Positions 17,141 to 25,190 of a stretch of 34,108 nucleotides of DNA are shown piece by piece. The number at the start of each line of letters is the position of its first letter. Positions within the stretch are counted from its first letter, which is position 1. The translations under genes were made by a program, and so were the position numbers. The DNA is taken from the NCBI GenBank assembly GCA_009885445.1, contig VFKQ01000264.1:1-34108 (forward strand). Direction: 5' to 3'. Below the pieces are notes generated by a model. The model saw nothing but the letters and a program-made list of their open reading frames with translations. It was not told the origin of the DNA and made no database searches. Source of the DNA: Anaerolineaceae bacterium. Its GTDB lineage: Bacteria > Chloroflexota > Anaerolineae > Anaerolineales > Villigracilaceae.

Positions 17141-19003
17141 CTATTTCTTCTTCGGAGTTATGAATTCGATATATTTCGAGCCGGCCAAACCGTAATCATA
17201 CGGCTCGCCCACCACTTCAAAAGGCACATCGTAGTTGTGAGCGGGCATCGGCGAAACAACCTGCCATTCGGGCGAGCGCGAGTTCCACAAGTTGCCTGTG
17301 GCGGGTTCGCCGCGCTTGATGCTGATGACCAGATTGTAGAAGAAAATCAGAATCGAGAGCGCGATCAGGAAGCCTGAGATGGTCAGCACGAGGTGCATGT
17401 TGTCAAAACCCAATGCGGGGTCATAGTCCGCGATGCGGCGGCGCATGCCGAGCAGACCGATGCGCATCATGCCAAAGGACAGGGTCAGGAAGGCAGGCGT
17501 CATCAGCCAGAAATGAATCTTGCCGAGAGTCTCATTCATGCGCTTGCCCGTGGCTTTGGGGAACCAGAAATAAAGCGCCGCAAAGAACGGGAAGACGAAT
17601 CCGCCGAAGAGTGTGTCGTGGAAGTGACCGACGACGTAGTAGGTGTCATGCAAGTGCAAGTCCACAGAGACGGTGGCGTTGGGCGGACCAGTGATGCCGC
17701 CCAAGAGGAAGACGACGATCGCACCGAGCACAAAGAGCATCGGCGTGGGGGTGTCAATCTTGCCGCCCCAAATGGTGGCGACCCACGAGAAGAATTTCAC
17801 GCCAGTGGGGATGGCCACCAACAAAGTGCTGTACATGAAAGGCACACGAAGGTATTCGTTCATGCCGGAGGTGAACATGTGATGCGCCCAAACCACAAAG
17901 CCAACGAGAGCGATGGCCAGCGACGACATGGCGATCCACTTGTAACCGAAGAGCGGCTTGCGCGCAAAAACGGGCAACAACTCTGAGACAATGCCCAAGC
18001 CGGGCAGAATGAAGACATACACCGCCGGATGCGAATAGAACCAGAATAGGTGCTGGAACAAAACCGGATTGCCGCCCTTATCCGGGTCGAAGAAGCCCAT
18101 GTGCAGTACGCGTTGGAAAGCAACCAACTGAAAGGAGAGGCCGATCAACTGAGTGGCGGTGAGCGCAATGAGCGACGTGGCAATCGAAGCCCAGACGAAG
18201 ATTGGCATGCGGAAGGCGGTCATGCCCTTGGCGCGCATGCGCAGGGTGGTGGCGATCAAATTGAGCGAGCCGAGGATGGACGACCAACCTGCGGTGAAAA
18301 CGCCGAGGAAGAACATGTCGATTCCCAGTGGCGCTTTCGCCGAAAGAGGGGGATAGCCCGTCCAGCCAGTGTCGAAGCCGCCGAGAATGAGAGCGGAGAC
18401 CAGCAGAATTGCGGCGGGCGGCGCGACCCAAAACGAGAAGGCGTTCAAACGCGGGAAGGCCATGTCATGTGCGCCGATGAGCAGGGGCACGAGGTAGTTC
18501 ATCATAGCGGCCACGCCCAGTAAAATGGAGACGATCATGATCATGCCGTGCAGACTCATCAACGAGTTATACAGTTGCAAACCGTTCTGCTCGAAGAGGC
18601 GAAACTCCAGCGTTAGAAACTGCAGACGTGAGGCGGCCAGCTCTGTACGGAAAATCAGGGCGAAGGTGCCGCCGATGACGAGCAAAGCCAGCGCGGTGAC
18701 GGTGTATTGAATACCAATGACCTTATGGTCCAACGAGGGGCCAAAATATTTTTCGATACCGGGTTTGTCTTCGTGATGTTCAGGCGTATCAATGCCACGA
18801 GCCCATTGATACCAATCGTCCATCACGCCGTGATACCAGACAAAACACAGCACACCCATCAGTCCGCCGAAGAGCCAGGCCGGTTCTCTAAAGAAGAACT
18901 GGGTGTCAAACAAGGGCATGGGGCTAAAAACAGTAGGCAAGGCAATGGGCAACAGCCAGCGCATGAGGGTAACAAATAGCGCGCCGCCCACAGTGCCAAT
19001 CAA
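17141..19003 (-). CDS. cytochrome c oxidase subunit I (A2-type heme-copper oxidase)
   Basis: SLHGMIMI, FWFYSHPAVYVFILPGLG, LHLHDTYYVVGHFHDTLFGG; ~620 aa; apparent TTG start. Confidence 0.95.
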   Translation of the reverse strand: MIGTVGGALFVTLMRWLLPIALPTVFSPMPLFDTQFFFREPAWLFGGLMGVLCFVWYHGVMDDWYQWARGIDTPEHHEDKPGIEKYFGPSLDHKVIGIQYTVTALALLVIGGTFALIFRTELAASRLQFLTLEFRLFEQNGLQLYNSLMSLHGMIMIVSILLGVAAMMNYLVPLLIGAHDMAFPRLNAFSFWVAPPAAILLVSALILGGFDTGWTGYPPLSAKAPLGIDMFFLGVFTAGWSSILGSLNLIATTLRMRAKGMTAFRMPIFVWASIATSLIALTATQLIGLSFQLVAFQRVLHMGFFDPDKGGNPVLFQHLFWFYSHPAVYVFILPGLGIVSELLPVFARKPLFGYKWIAMSSLAIALVGFVVWAHHMFTSGMNEYLRVPFMYSTLLVAIPTGVKFFSWVATIWGGKIDTPTPMLFVLGAIVVFLLGGITGPPNATVSVDLHLHDTYYVVGHFHDTLFGGFVFPFFAALYFWFPKATGKRMNETLGKIHFWLMTPAFLTLSFGMMRIGLLGMRRRIADYDPALGFDNMHLVLTISGFLIALSILIFFYNLVISIKRGEPATGNLWNSRSPEWQVVSPMPAHNYDVPFEVVGEPYDYGLAGSKYIEFITPKKK

Positions 19004-19030
19004 CTGCCAAACAAAGCCCTTGGTGATGGT

Positions 19031-19252
19031 CTAATATCCAACAATGCCATAAAAGAAGGCTATGACGCCGAACATCAACGCCAGCCAACCGGCGAGGGGC
19101 GCAGTGTAGGCTAGTTTGATAGGGAGGCTAAAATTTAGTTGATAGCGGGTCAGAAAATCTGCGCCCAGACCGAGCACATACCCAGCCAGTGCGCCCAAAA
19201 GCAAGAGGCCGAGCGCGCGCCCAAATGATCTATTATTTTTCATGCGAGTCAC
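19031..19252 (-). CDS. small two-TM protein between coxB and coxA
   Basis: 73 aa, two hydrophobic segments; same frame as coxA, separated by a TAG stop. Confidence 0.6.
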   Translation of the reverse strand: MTRMKNNRSFGRALGLLLLGALAGYVLGLGADFLTRYQLNFSLPIKLAYTAPLAGWLALMFGVIAFFYGIVGY

Positions 19253-19258
19253 CTCTAC

Positions 19259-20275
19259 TTATTTCAGCGTCTTGATAAACGCGATGATGTCGTTGATTTG
19301 GTCCGCGCTCAACGTGTTGGCGAACGTCTGCGGCATGTTGGGGGTAAAGCCATGCACAATCCTAGCCAATGGATTCAGAATGGATTCGATAAGATAGGCC
19401 TCGTCAACGACCACACTGGAGCCATCTTGCAAAGTTTCGGTCTTTCCAAACAAACCAAGCCAAACCGGTGCGGCCACGCCCGACAGCTGGGTGGAGGTGA
19501 TTGAGTGGCAACCCAGGCAATAGGTGGCGGCGAGAATTCTGCCGCGCCCTTCGGGGGTTTTGGAGGCTTCAATGGCGATGGCCTGTTGCTCCAGCGCCCA
19601 CTCCTCGAAGTCGGCGGTCTCTTCAACAAGCACATCGTCTTCCATATAAGAGTGGGATATGCCGCATAGTTCCGCGCAACGGACTCTGTATGCGCCGAGG
19701 CGATCGGGCGTGATCAATAATTCGGTAACCCGACCCGGCACAAGGTCCTGTTTGACGCGGAATTCGGGCACCCAGAAAGAGTGGATGACATCCGTGGATT
19801 CCATCAGCAGGCGAATCTGGCGGTTGATGGGCAAATGCAAAACGTCGCTCGAAAAGCCGTAGTCGGGGTATTCGAAAGTCCAGTTCCATTGTACGGCATG
19901 CACGCGGATGACCATCGCATTGGGGTCGAGGCGACGCACTTCACCGAGGCTGTACGCGCCCATGTAGGCGAAGGCGAAGACGGCGAAGAGCGGCAAGACC
20001 GTCCACGCGATTTCGAGATTGTAGTTGCCCTCAAAATGCTGGCCTTCGCCCGTTTCGCCCTTGCGACGATGAAAGACCACCAACGCGTAACTCATGGGGG
20101 CCACGATCAACGCAAACAGAAAAGACATGGCCCTCATCTGCCAGTCCCACAGCCAGTCAATCGAAGTGGCTTGCGTGCTGGCATGCACGGGCATCAGCCC
20201 CAGGGAGGTGAGGCCCACATAAATTACGTAGGTCATTGCCGCTGTCAGAATGCTGACGATCACAAAATGTCGCAT
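19259..20275 (-). CDS. cytochrome c oxidase subunit II fused to cytochrome c (caa3-type)
   Basis: CuA motif CAELCGISHSYM; C-terminal CLGCH heme-c motif with possible Met ligand in FTPNMPQTF. Confidence 0.95.
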   Translation of the reverse strand: MRHFVIVSILTAAMTYVIYVGLTSLGLMPVHASTQATSIDWLWDWQMRAMSFLFALIVAPMSYALVVFHRRKGETGEGQHFEGNYNLEIAWTVLPLFAVFAFAYMGAYSLGEVRRLDPNAMVIRVHAVQWNWTFEYPDYGFSSDVLHLPINRQIRLLMESTDVIHSFWVPEFRVKQDLVPGRVTELLITPDRLGAYRVRCAELCGISHSYMEDDVLVEETADFEEWALEQQAIAIEASKTPEGRGRILAATYCLGCHSITSTQLSGVAAPVWLGLFGKTETLQDGSSVVVDEAYLIESILNPLARIVHGFTPNMPQTFANTLSADQINDIIAFIKTLK

Positions 20276-20398
20276 ACGCTTTCTCCTAAAAGATTATGAC
20301 GGGGTACCCCGCGAATTATTTTTTTGCGCGCCGCAGCCGATAACTGCCAACAGCGGACAAGTTTTACCCAATTATAACGGACGGAAATCAACCGCGCC

Positions 20399-20887
20399 TC
20401 AGTCCGCGCTCACATCGTCCCGATGCACTAACGGGAAAGCGGCCAGCACTTCGAGGCTGTGTTCTGCGGGACGGACCTTCTCGAACACATGCGAAATGTT
20501 GCCCGCCGAGTCTATCAAATAGGTGGTGCGCAGAACACCGTCGTAGGCTTTGCCAAACATTTCTTTGGCGCCCCAAGCCCCATATAACTCGCAGACTTCG
20601 TGACCCGCATCTGCCAATAAAGGGAAGGGCAATTGAAACTTCTTTTTAAATTTTACGTGCGACTCGGCAGAATCTGGGCTGACGCCTAAAATCGTGATGC
20701 CAGCCTTTTCATAAGCCGAATAATCGTCTCGAAAATTGCAGGCTTCTTTGGTGCAACCCGGCGTGTCGTCTGCGGGATAAAAATAAAGCACAACCGCTTT
20801 GCCGCGATAAGAGGAAAGACGGCGCTTGGTTCCGGTGTCATCAAGCAGTTCAAAATCGGGGGCGGGGATTCCGCTGGGAAGTGGCAT
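20399..20887 (-). CDS. bcp: peroxiredoxin (Bcp/PrxQ family)
   Basis: LYFYPADDTPGCTKEACNFRDDYSAYEKAGITILGVSPDSAESHVKFKKKFQLPFPLLAD. Confidence 0.94.
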   Translation of the reverse strand: MPLPSGIPAPDFELLDDTGTKRRLSSYRGKAVVLYFYPADDTPGCTKEACNFRDDYSAYEKAGITILGVSPDSAESHVKFKKKFQLPFPLLADAGHEVCELYGAWGAKEMFGKAYDGVLRTTYLIDSAGNISHVFEKVRPAEHSLEVLAAFPLVHRDDVSAD

Positions 20888-20990
20888 TGATTTACTCCAT
20901 CAGGATTTTTGCAGTGGCGATTATAACCGAGGTGAGCGGGCTGGGAAAAATTAGTGGCCGGTGAAAATGTTGCCGAGGACCGGCACTGCG

Positions 20991-21122
20991 CGGGGATTCA
21001 AATCCCCGACTAATAACTACCAAGTCCGCTGAAGCGGACTCGTCGTCCGCCAGCCGTCTTTTGCGCAGCACCCTTTAGGGCAGACGGCTTCCTCTCTGAG
21101 GCGGGGGATTCATCCCCCCGCC
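20991..21122. repeat. modular hairpin array, copy 1
   Basis: CGGGGATT-ca-AATCCCCG; AGTCCGCT-ga-AGCGGACT; AGCCGTCT...GCACCCTTTAGGGC...AGACGGCT; GGCGGGGGATTCATCCCCCCGCC. Confidence 0.8.
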
Positions 21123-21651
21123 GTACATGGACGACCCCTCCACTCCCGCCAGCGAAGGCTTCGGCTTGATGTACTATTGCGATAGCACCCTTTAGGGCGG
21201 CGCGCGCTGGTACGATCCCTCTCTGGGACGCTCCCCGACACTTGCCTCCGGGGCCATGGTCGCCCAACCCGACAGCATCGTCCCCACGTCCACGCAAGGC
21301 ACGCAGGCCTGGGACAGGTATGCTTATGTCAATGGGAATCCGGTCAAGTACTCGGACCCGACGGGACATAGCGTGGATTGCTGTATTGGGATGGGATGCG
21401 TCGGTAGTTGAACCAACCCGAATGACCCGACTCCTCCAGCAGATGATCCAGATGTTGTGGACGATGATGATGAGCTGGATTGTATGGGAGCGGATTTTTG
21501 GGAATGTAATTTTGACTGGGGCGTTTTGAGAAAAATGCTGGTAAGACCTGCGGTCGGGTTACAGACCCGTGCCGAGCAAGTAAATACCTTTGATCAACTG
21601 CGGGATTTTATTTTGCGGGAAAGGCATGTGTTATTCCGATTGATGATGTGA
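21121..21651 (+). pseudogene. remnant of an Rhs/YD-repeat protein (core end plus variable C-terminus)
   Basis: One frame reads PYMDDPSTPASEGFGLMYY...GARWYDPSLGRSPT...QPDSIVPTSTQGTQAWDRYAYVNGNPVKYSDPTGHSVDCCIGMGCVGS*TNPNDPTPP...; interrupted by TAG (21193) and TGA (21409). Confidence 0.82.
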
Positions 21652-21764
21652 GAGAATTCTTTATGTAAATCAGCGCGATCGCATATCATCCCCGAATGGG
21701 GAGATTCCGCTGGAGCATTAAGGTCGACGAAAATAAGGCGCGGAGTGTATAAGGAAATGCCCAC

Positions 21765-22529
21765 TTACGATTTCCCTTTTATGATCTGCCAGATCATAAC
21801 AAATCCGCCGATTGCCCCGCCAATTGCCCCGCCAATTGCCCCGCCTAAGGTCCAGCCGATCGCCTCGCCGATTGCCCCGCCGATTGCCCCGCCGATTGCC
21901 AAGCCGATTGCCCCGCCGATTGCCCAAGCCAGAATTATCCAGAGCGTGCTATTCCAATCAGAAAGAATATGTTCAATGCGTAACGTGATTCCAATGACAA
22001 GCTCGCCGATTGCCCCGCCGATTGCCCCGCCACCTGCCAAGTTGATGTCGATTGCCCCGCCAATTGCCCAACCGATTGCCCAGGCCAGAGTGATCCAGAG
22101 CATGTTTTTCCAATCAGAAAGAACATGTTCAATGCGTAAGGTGATTGCAATAACAAGCCCGCCGATTGCCCCGCCGATTGCCAAGCCGATTGGCCAGCCG
22201 ATGTCCCAGCCGATTGCATCGACGAAAGCCCAGCCGATTGCCCAGCCGATTGCCCCGCCAATTGCCCAGCCCAGCGTTATCCAGACTATGGCGATCCATT
22301 TTGGAATAGAAATTGGTTTAGGGGTATCTGGTAAATCTGTCTGCACCCATTTCATGCCATCATGACGATACCATAATTCGGTCTCATAGCCCATCATCCA
22401 CCAACTTCCTTGCTCATCCCGTATCATCAGGTCTTCAAGTTGTGCCTTGAATTTAGCATTAGTCAATGTCCCTGCTTCAAACTGAGCTTTGAGTTGTTTG
22501 AATCTTTTCTCTGCTTGCTTGATATCCAT
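21765..22529 (-). CDS. SHOCT-like N-terminal domain + glycine-zipper repeat membrane protein
   Basis: 254 aa; N-terminus KQAEKRFKQLKAQFEAGTLTNAKFKAQLEDLMIRDEQGSWWMMGYETELWYRHDGMKWVQ; then many G-x-A-I tetrads. Confidence 0.75.
   Translation of the reverse strand: MDIKQAEKRFKQLKAQFEAGTLTNAKFKAQLEDLMIRDEQGSWWMMGYETELWYRHDGMKWVQTDLPDTPKPISIPKWIAIVWITLGWAIGGAIGWAIGWAFVDAIGWDIGWPIGLAIGGAIGGLVIAITLRIEHVLSDWKNMLWITLAWAIGWAIGGAIDINLAGGGAIGGAIGELVIGITLRIEHILSDWNSTLWIILAWAIGGAIGLAIGGAIGGAIGEAIGWTLGGAIGGAIGGAIGGFVMIWQIIKGKS
21805..22270. repeat. interrupted 12-bp tandem repeat (GATTGCCCCGCC and variants)
   Basis: Repeated attgccccgccg/a units; also two ~70-bp higher-order copies at ~21956 and ~22109. 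Confidence 0.9.
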
Positions 22530-22554
22530 AATCCATCTCCGATATACTATTATA

Positions 22555-24054
22555 CTATTTTGGCAAATCCTTAGGTTTTCCGCGCAAAGTAATTTCCTCA
22601 GGCATCGATTTTGGCTTTGATGATTTTATATCTTCAGGGAAAGATGCGGGCTTAGTATATTGAAATATTGGCGGTTCTTGTTCAGTTTTAGCTTTTTTAT
22701 CAAATTGCTTTTCTTTGGCGAGACGTTCAACTTCAATCTTTGCTCTTGTACTGCGCTCTTCTTCCACTTTTTGAGCCGCGAGTCGTTTTACCTCATCCTT
22801 AGCCTTTTGTTCTTCATCTTCCTTTTGCTCAGCCAACAATCGCTCAGCCTCTTGTTTGGCTTTTCGTTCAGTTTCTATTTTTTCTGCACGCAGTCGCTTT
22901 GCTTCCATCTTTGCTTTTGCAACGCGTTCTTCTTCAGCCTTTTGTTTAGCCAATAATCTTCCGGCCTCTTCTTGAGCTCTTCGTTCTACTTCCAGTTTTT
23001 CAGCCGTCAGAAGCTCTTCTTCGGCTCTTAGTAATGCAAGACGTTCTGATTCCCCCCTTGATTTTCGTTCATCCTCTGCCTGGCGAATAGATTCCAGCAC
23101 TTGCGTTGCCAGTTGTTCTACACGGCGGGTTGTGTTTTCATCTGTAGCAACCTTCTCCAGCGCTTCGCGGGCTGAACGCGCCAGTCCAATATTCTTGCCT
23201 CTAAGAATCTTTTCTAATTTTTGCACTGCCGCTTCACGCACATAGGGACGAGTATCTTCGATTTCGCTGATAAGATCGTCGGGTAAATCTACAGGCTTGA
23301 TATTTTCAATACGCGTACTTTGGCGCAGGACAATTTCTCCTTGTTGCCTGCTAGAAAATTTTGACGGGGTTTGCTTCGGGGTGGCGATCCTTACCTTCTC
23401 ATAAGCATAATCATATAACTCATCAACTGTGACACGCCCGTCGCTGTCCAAATCCGCTTCGCCTTCCAGGCCTTCCACCAGATAGTGAGTAAATAAGGAA
23501 TTGTCGGTTTCGCCAATAACCTTATCGCCTTCCCATGCGAATTGGGTCGAGTCGCTGGCGGTCAGGATGATGCGACCATAGCCGCTCTCAAAAGCGGAAG
23601 CGGTTCCGATACTGACACCCGTCGCGGCTTTTGTGCCTTGTGCAACAGCGCCACTATTGCAACAATCCAGAATTAATACTTGCCGCCTCGAACGGCTTTG
23701 ATCCATCGCCTCACGAATGTAATCCGATTTAATTGCAGTAGATCTTAAGCGGGAACGAATTGTATTCTTGACAGCCAAATATAATGAGCCAAGTTCGTCA
23801 CGAACACCGTGCCCTGAAAAATACAGAACAAGCAAATCATCGGGCTTCTTCTGGTCGAAAAATTCATCAATCCCTTCGTTCACGGCGGCTGATAATTGAT
23901 TCAATAAAATATTGACACTATCAAACGCGCCAATCTCCTGATCTTTAAGGACACGCGCGAAATCTTCCGTATCCTTGCCAGGCGCGGTGAGTTGCGCCAG
24001 ACCTGGGTCGGTGTATTCCGTGTTGCCAATGATCAGGGCGAACTTTCCACTCAT
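22555..24054 (-). CDS. caspase-like (peptidase C14) protease with EF-hand-like loop, helical repeats and coiled coil
   Basis: Catalytic His in LVLYFSGHGVRD and Cys in VLILDCCNSGA; DLDSDGRVTVDE loop; PYVREAAVQKLEKIL; C-terminal (A/E)ERLLAEQK-type repeats. Confidence 0.9.
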   Translation of the reverse strand: MSGKFALIIGNTEYTDPGLAQLTAPGKDTEDFARVLKDQEIGAFDSVNILLNQLSAAVNEGIDEFFDQKKPDDLLVLYFSGHGVRDELGSLYLAVKNTIRSRLRSTAIKSDYIREAMDQSRSRRQVLILDCCNSGAVAQGTKAATGVSIGTASAFESGYGRIILTASDSTQFAWEGDKVIGETDNSLFTHYLVEGLEGEADLDSDGRVTVDELYDYAYEKVRIATPKQTPSKFSSRQQGEIVLRQSTRIENIKPVDLPDDLISEIEDTRPYVREAAVQKLEKILRGKNIGLARSAREALEKVATDENTTRRVEQLATQVLESIRQAEDERKSRGESERLALLRAEEELLTAEKLEVERRAQEEAGRLLAKQKAEEERVAKAKMEAKRLRAEKIETERKAKQEAERLLAEQKEDEEQKAKDEVKRLAAQKVEEERSTRAKIEVERLAKEKQFDKKAKTEQEPPIFQYTKPASFPEDIKSSKPKSMPEEITLRGKPKDLPK

Positions 24055-24422
24055 TTTTTCTTCTTCCCCTTTTCAAGTGATGCAAGCAGTTTTTGTAATT
24101 CTTCTGGTGAGCCTTCGAACTCAATCCCCTTGCCTTTGAATTTCACGGTGCGTCCCTGTCCGCGCATGACCCAAGCTTGTACCAGTGCAATAATGCCTGG
24201 TGCAACGGCGGGCAAAACTTCAAGAGCCAGCATTCCAATTGTCACTACATCCCCAGCTTTGGTGCCAGCAGGCGCAATGTCCGACTTCACACGTTCAACT
24301 GATTCGACATGACTCTCGTTTAACTCTTTCCACAGATTCGTAGTCATCCGCTCAATATCCTCATCGGTTGTGTATTCAGCCAGGATTTCGAGTTCGAGTT
24401 TGATTGAGTCTTCTGTTGTCAT
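24051..24422 (-). CDS. EACC1-like (effector-associated constant component) protein
   Basis: 123 aa; one TM (GMLALEVLPAVAPGIIALVQAWVMR) followed by GRTVKFKGKGIEFEGSPEELQKLLASL; ATGA overlap with the caspase gene. Confidence 0.6.
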   Translation of the reverse strand: MTTEDSIKLELEILAEYTTDEDIERMTTNLWKELNESHVESVERVKSDIAPAGTKAGDVVTIGMLALEVLPAVAPGIIALVQAWVMRGQGRTVKFKGKGIEFEGSPEELQKLLASLEKGKKKK

Positions 24423-24637
24423 TTAGGGCTCCACGTGTGCTGATCTAGCTGTCTTTATTAAGAGGCATTCCAATTATAGGCTAAAATCTACTTGTTTCAA
24501 TACTTAATTTCTTGTTTAGCTATCAGAGAAAGAATAAAATCTCAACTTTACATCCTCGCCCTGGTTATCCTCTTCGCGATTGACTCCGCTGGCGCATGGT
24601 CTCTGACCTGCGTCAATCCATGACCAAAGGTCTCAGT

Positions 24638-24718
24638 TCCTCTCCCTCCCCAACCCCTCATACACCCTCACCAACTTCTTCTGCGCTTCGTGCCAGGTGA
24701 ACTTCGTCAGCGCGCGCT
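24638..24718 (-). pseudogene. duplicated 3' fragment of the adjacent glycosyltransferase gene
   Basis: Near-identical to ~25525-25605 (offset 887 bp); encodes ALTKFTWHEAQKKLVRVYEGLG on the minus strand. Confidence 0.88.
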
Positions 24719-24724
24719 CGTCAC

Positions 24725-24806
24725 CGCCGGGGATTAAAATCCCCGGCTAAGCACTACCAAGTCCGCTAAAGCGGACTCCTGTGCTGAGGGCGGGGACCAT
24801 GGTCCC
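24725..24806. repeat. modular hairpin array, copy 2
   Basis: GCCGGGGATT-aa-AATCCCCGGC; AGTCCGCTAAAGCGGACT inside AGCAC/GTGCT; GGGGACCATGGTCCCC; same order and orientation as copy 1. Confidence 0.8.
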
Positions 24807-24810
24807 CGTT

Positions 24811-24873
24811 CGTACATGGACGATTGCGTAGCATCAACACCGGGGAGCGATGGCTTTGAGCTGATGAGTTGCT
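24811..24873 (+). pseudogene. short Rhs remnant following hairpin array copy 2
   Basis: YMDDCVASTPGSDGFELMSC* aligns with YMDDPSTPASEGFGLMYY of the remnant at 21124. Confidence 0.6.
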
Positions 24874-24921
24874 GAAGGAACGTGATTTGCCGTATAATTG
24901 GTTGGAGAGGAACGAACACAA

Positions 24922-25182
24922 ATGCCAGAGATAAGCCGCTTTTTTGGGATTGTCATTTTCATGTACTTCGACGAACACAACCCGCCACATTTTCACGTCC
25001 GATACAATGAAGAGCGCGCGGTTGTATCAATTAATGAACTCAAGGTAACACAAGGCAAACTTTCAAAACGCGCGTTGGCCCTGGTCTTAGAATGGGCAAA
25101 CGAACATCGCGAAGATTTAATCGGCAACTGGAATAGCCTGCAAACCACAGGCGAGTTTTCCAAGATTGCTCCGCTGGAATAG
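24922..25182 (+). CDS. DUF4160 domain-containing protein
   Basis: MPEISRFFGIVIFMYFDEHNPPHFHVRYNEERAVVSI. Confidence 0.9.
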   Translation: MPEISRFFGIVIFMYFDEHNPPHFHVRYNEERAVVSINELKVTQGKLSKRALALVLEWANEHREDLIGNWNSLQTTGEFSKIAPLE

Positions 25183-25190
25183 GAGGCACT

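Noticed and set aside
18050-18523. 157-aa plus-strand ORF inside coxA
   Set aside because: Antisense to a clear CoxA coding sequence, low-complexity charged composition.
21010-21369. Minus-strand 119-aa ORF
   Set aside because: Overlaps hairpins and the Rhs remnant; the opposite strand carries the recognizable Rhs peptide.
21805-22270. CRISPR-like spaced repeats
   Set aside because: 12-bp units are in-frame coding repeats without unique equal-length spacers or cas genes.
21745-22365. Plus-strand 206-aa ORF rich in IAPP/IAKP repeats
   Set aside because: Antisense to the SHOCT/glycine-zipper gene; its opening is a by-product of the 12-bp repeats, with no recognizable domain or RBS.
22660-22956. 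Plus-strand Phe/Leu-rich 98-aa ORF resembling a membrane protein
   Set aside because: Antisense shadow of the Lys/Glu-rich caspase coiled coil.
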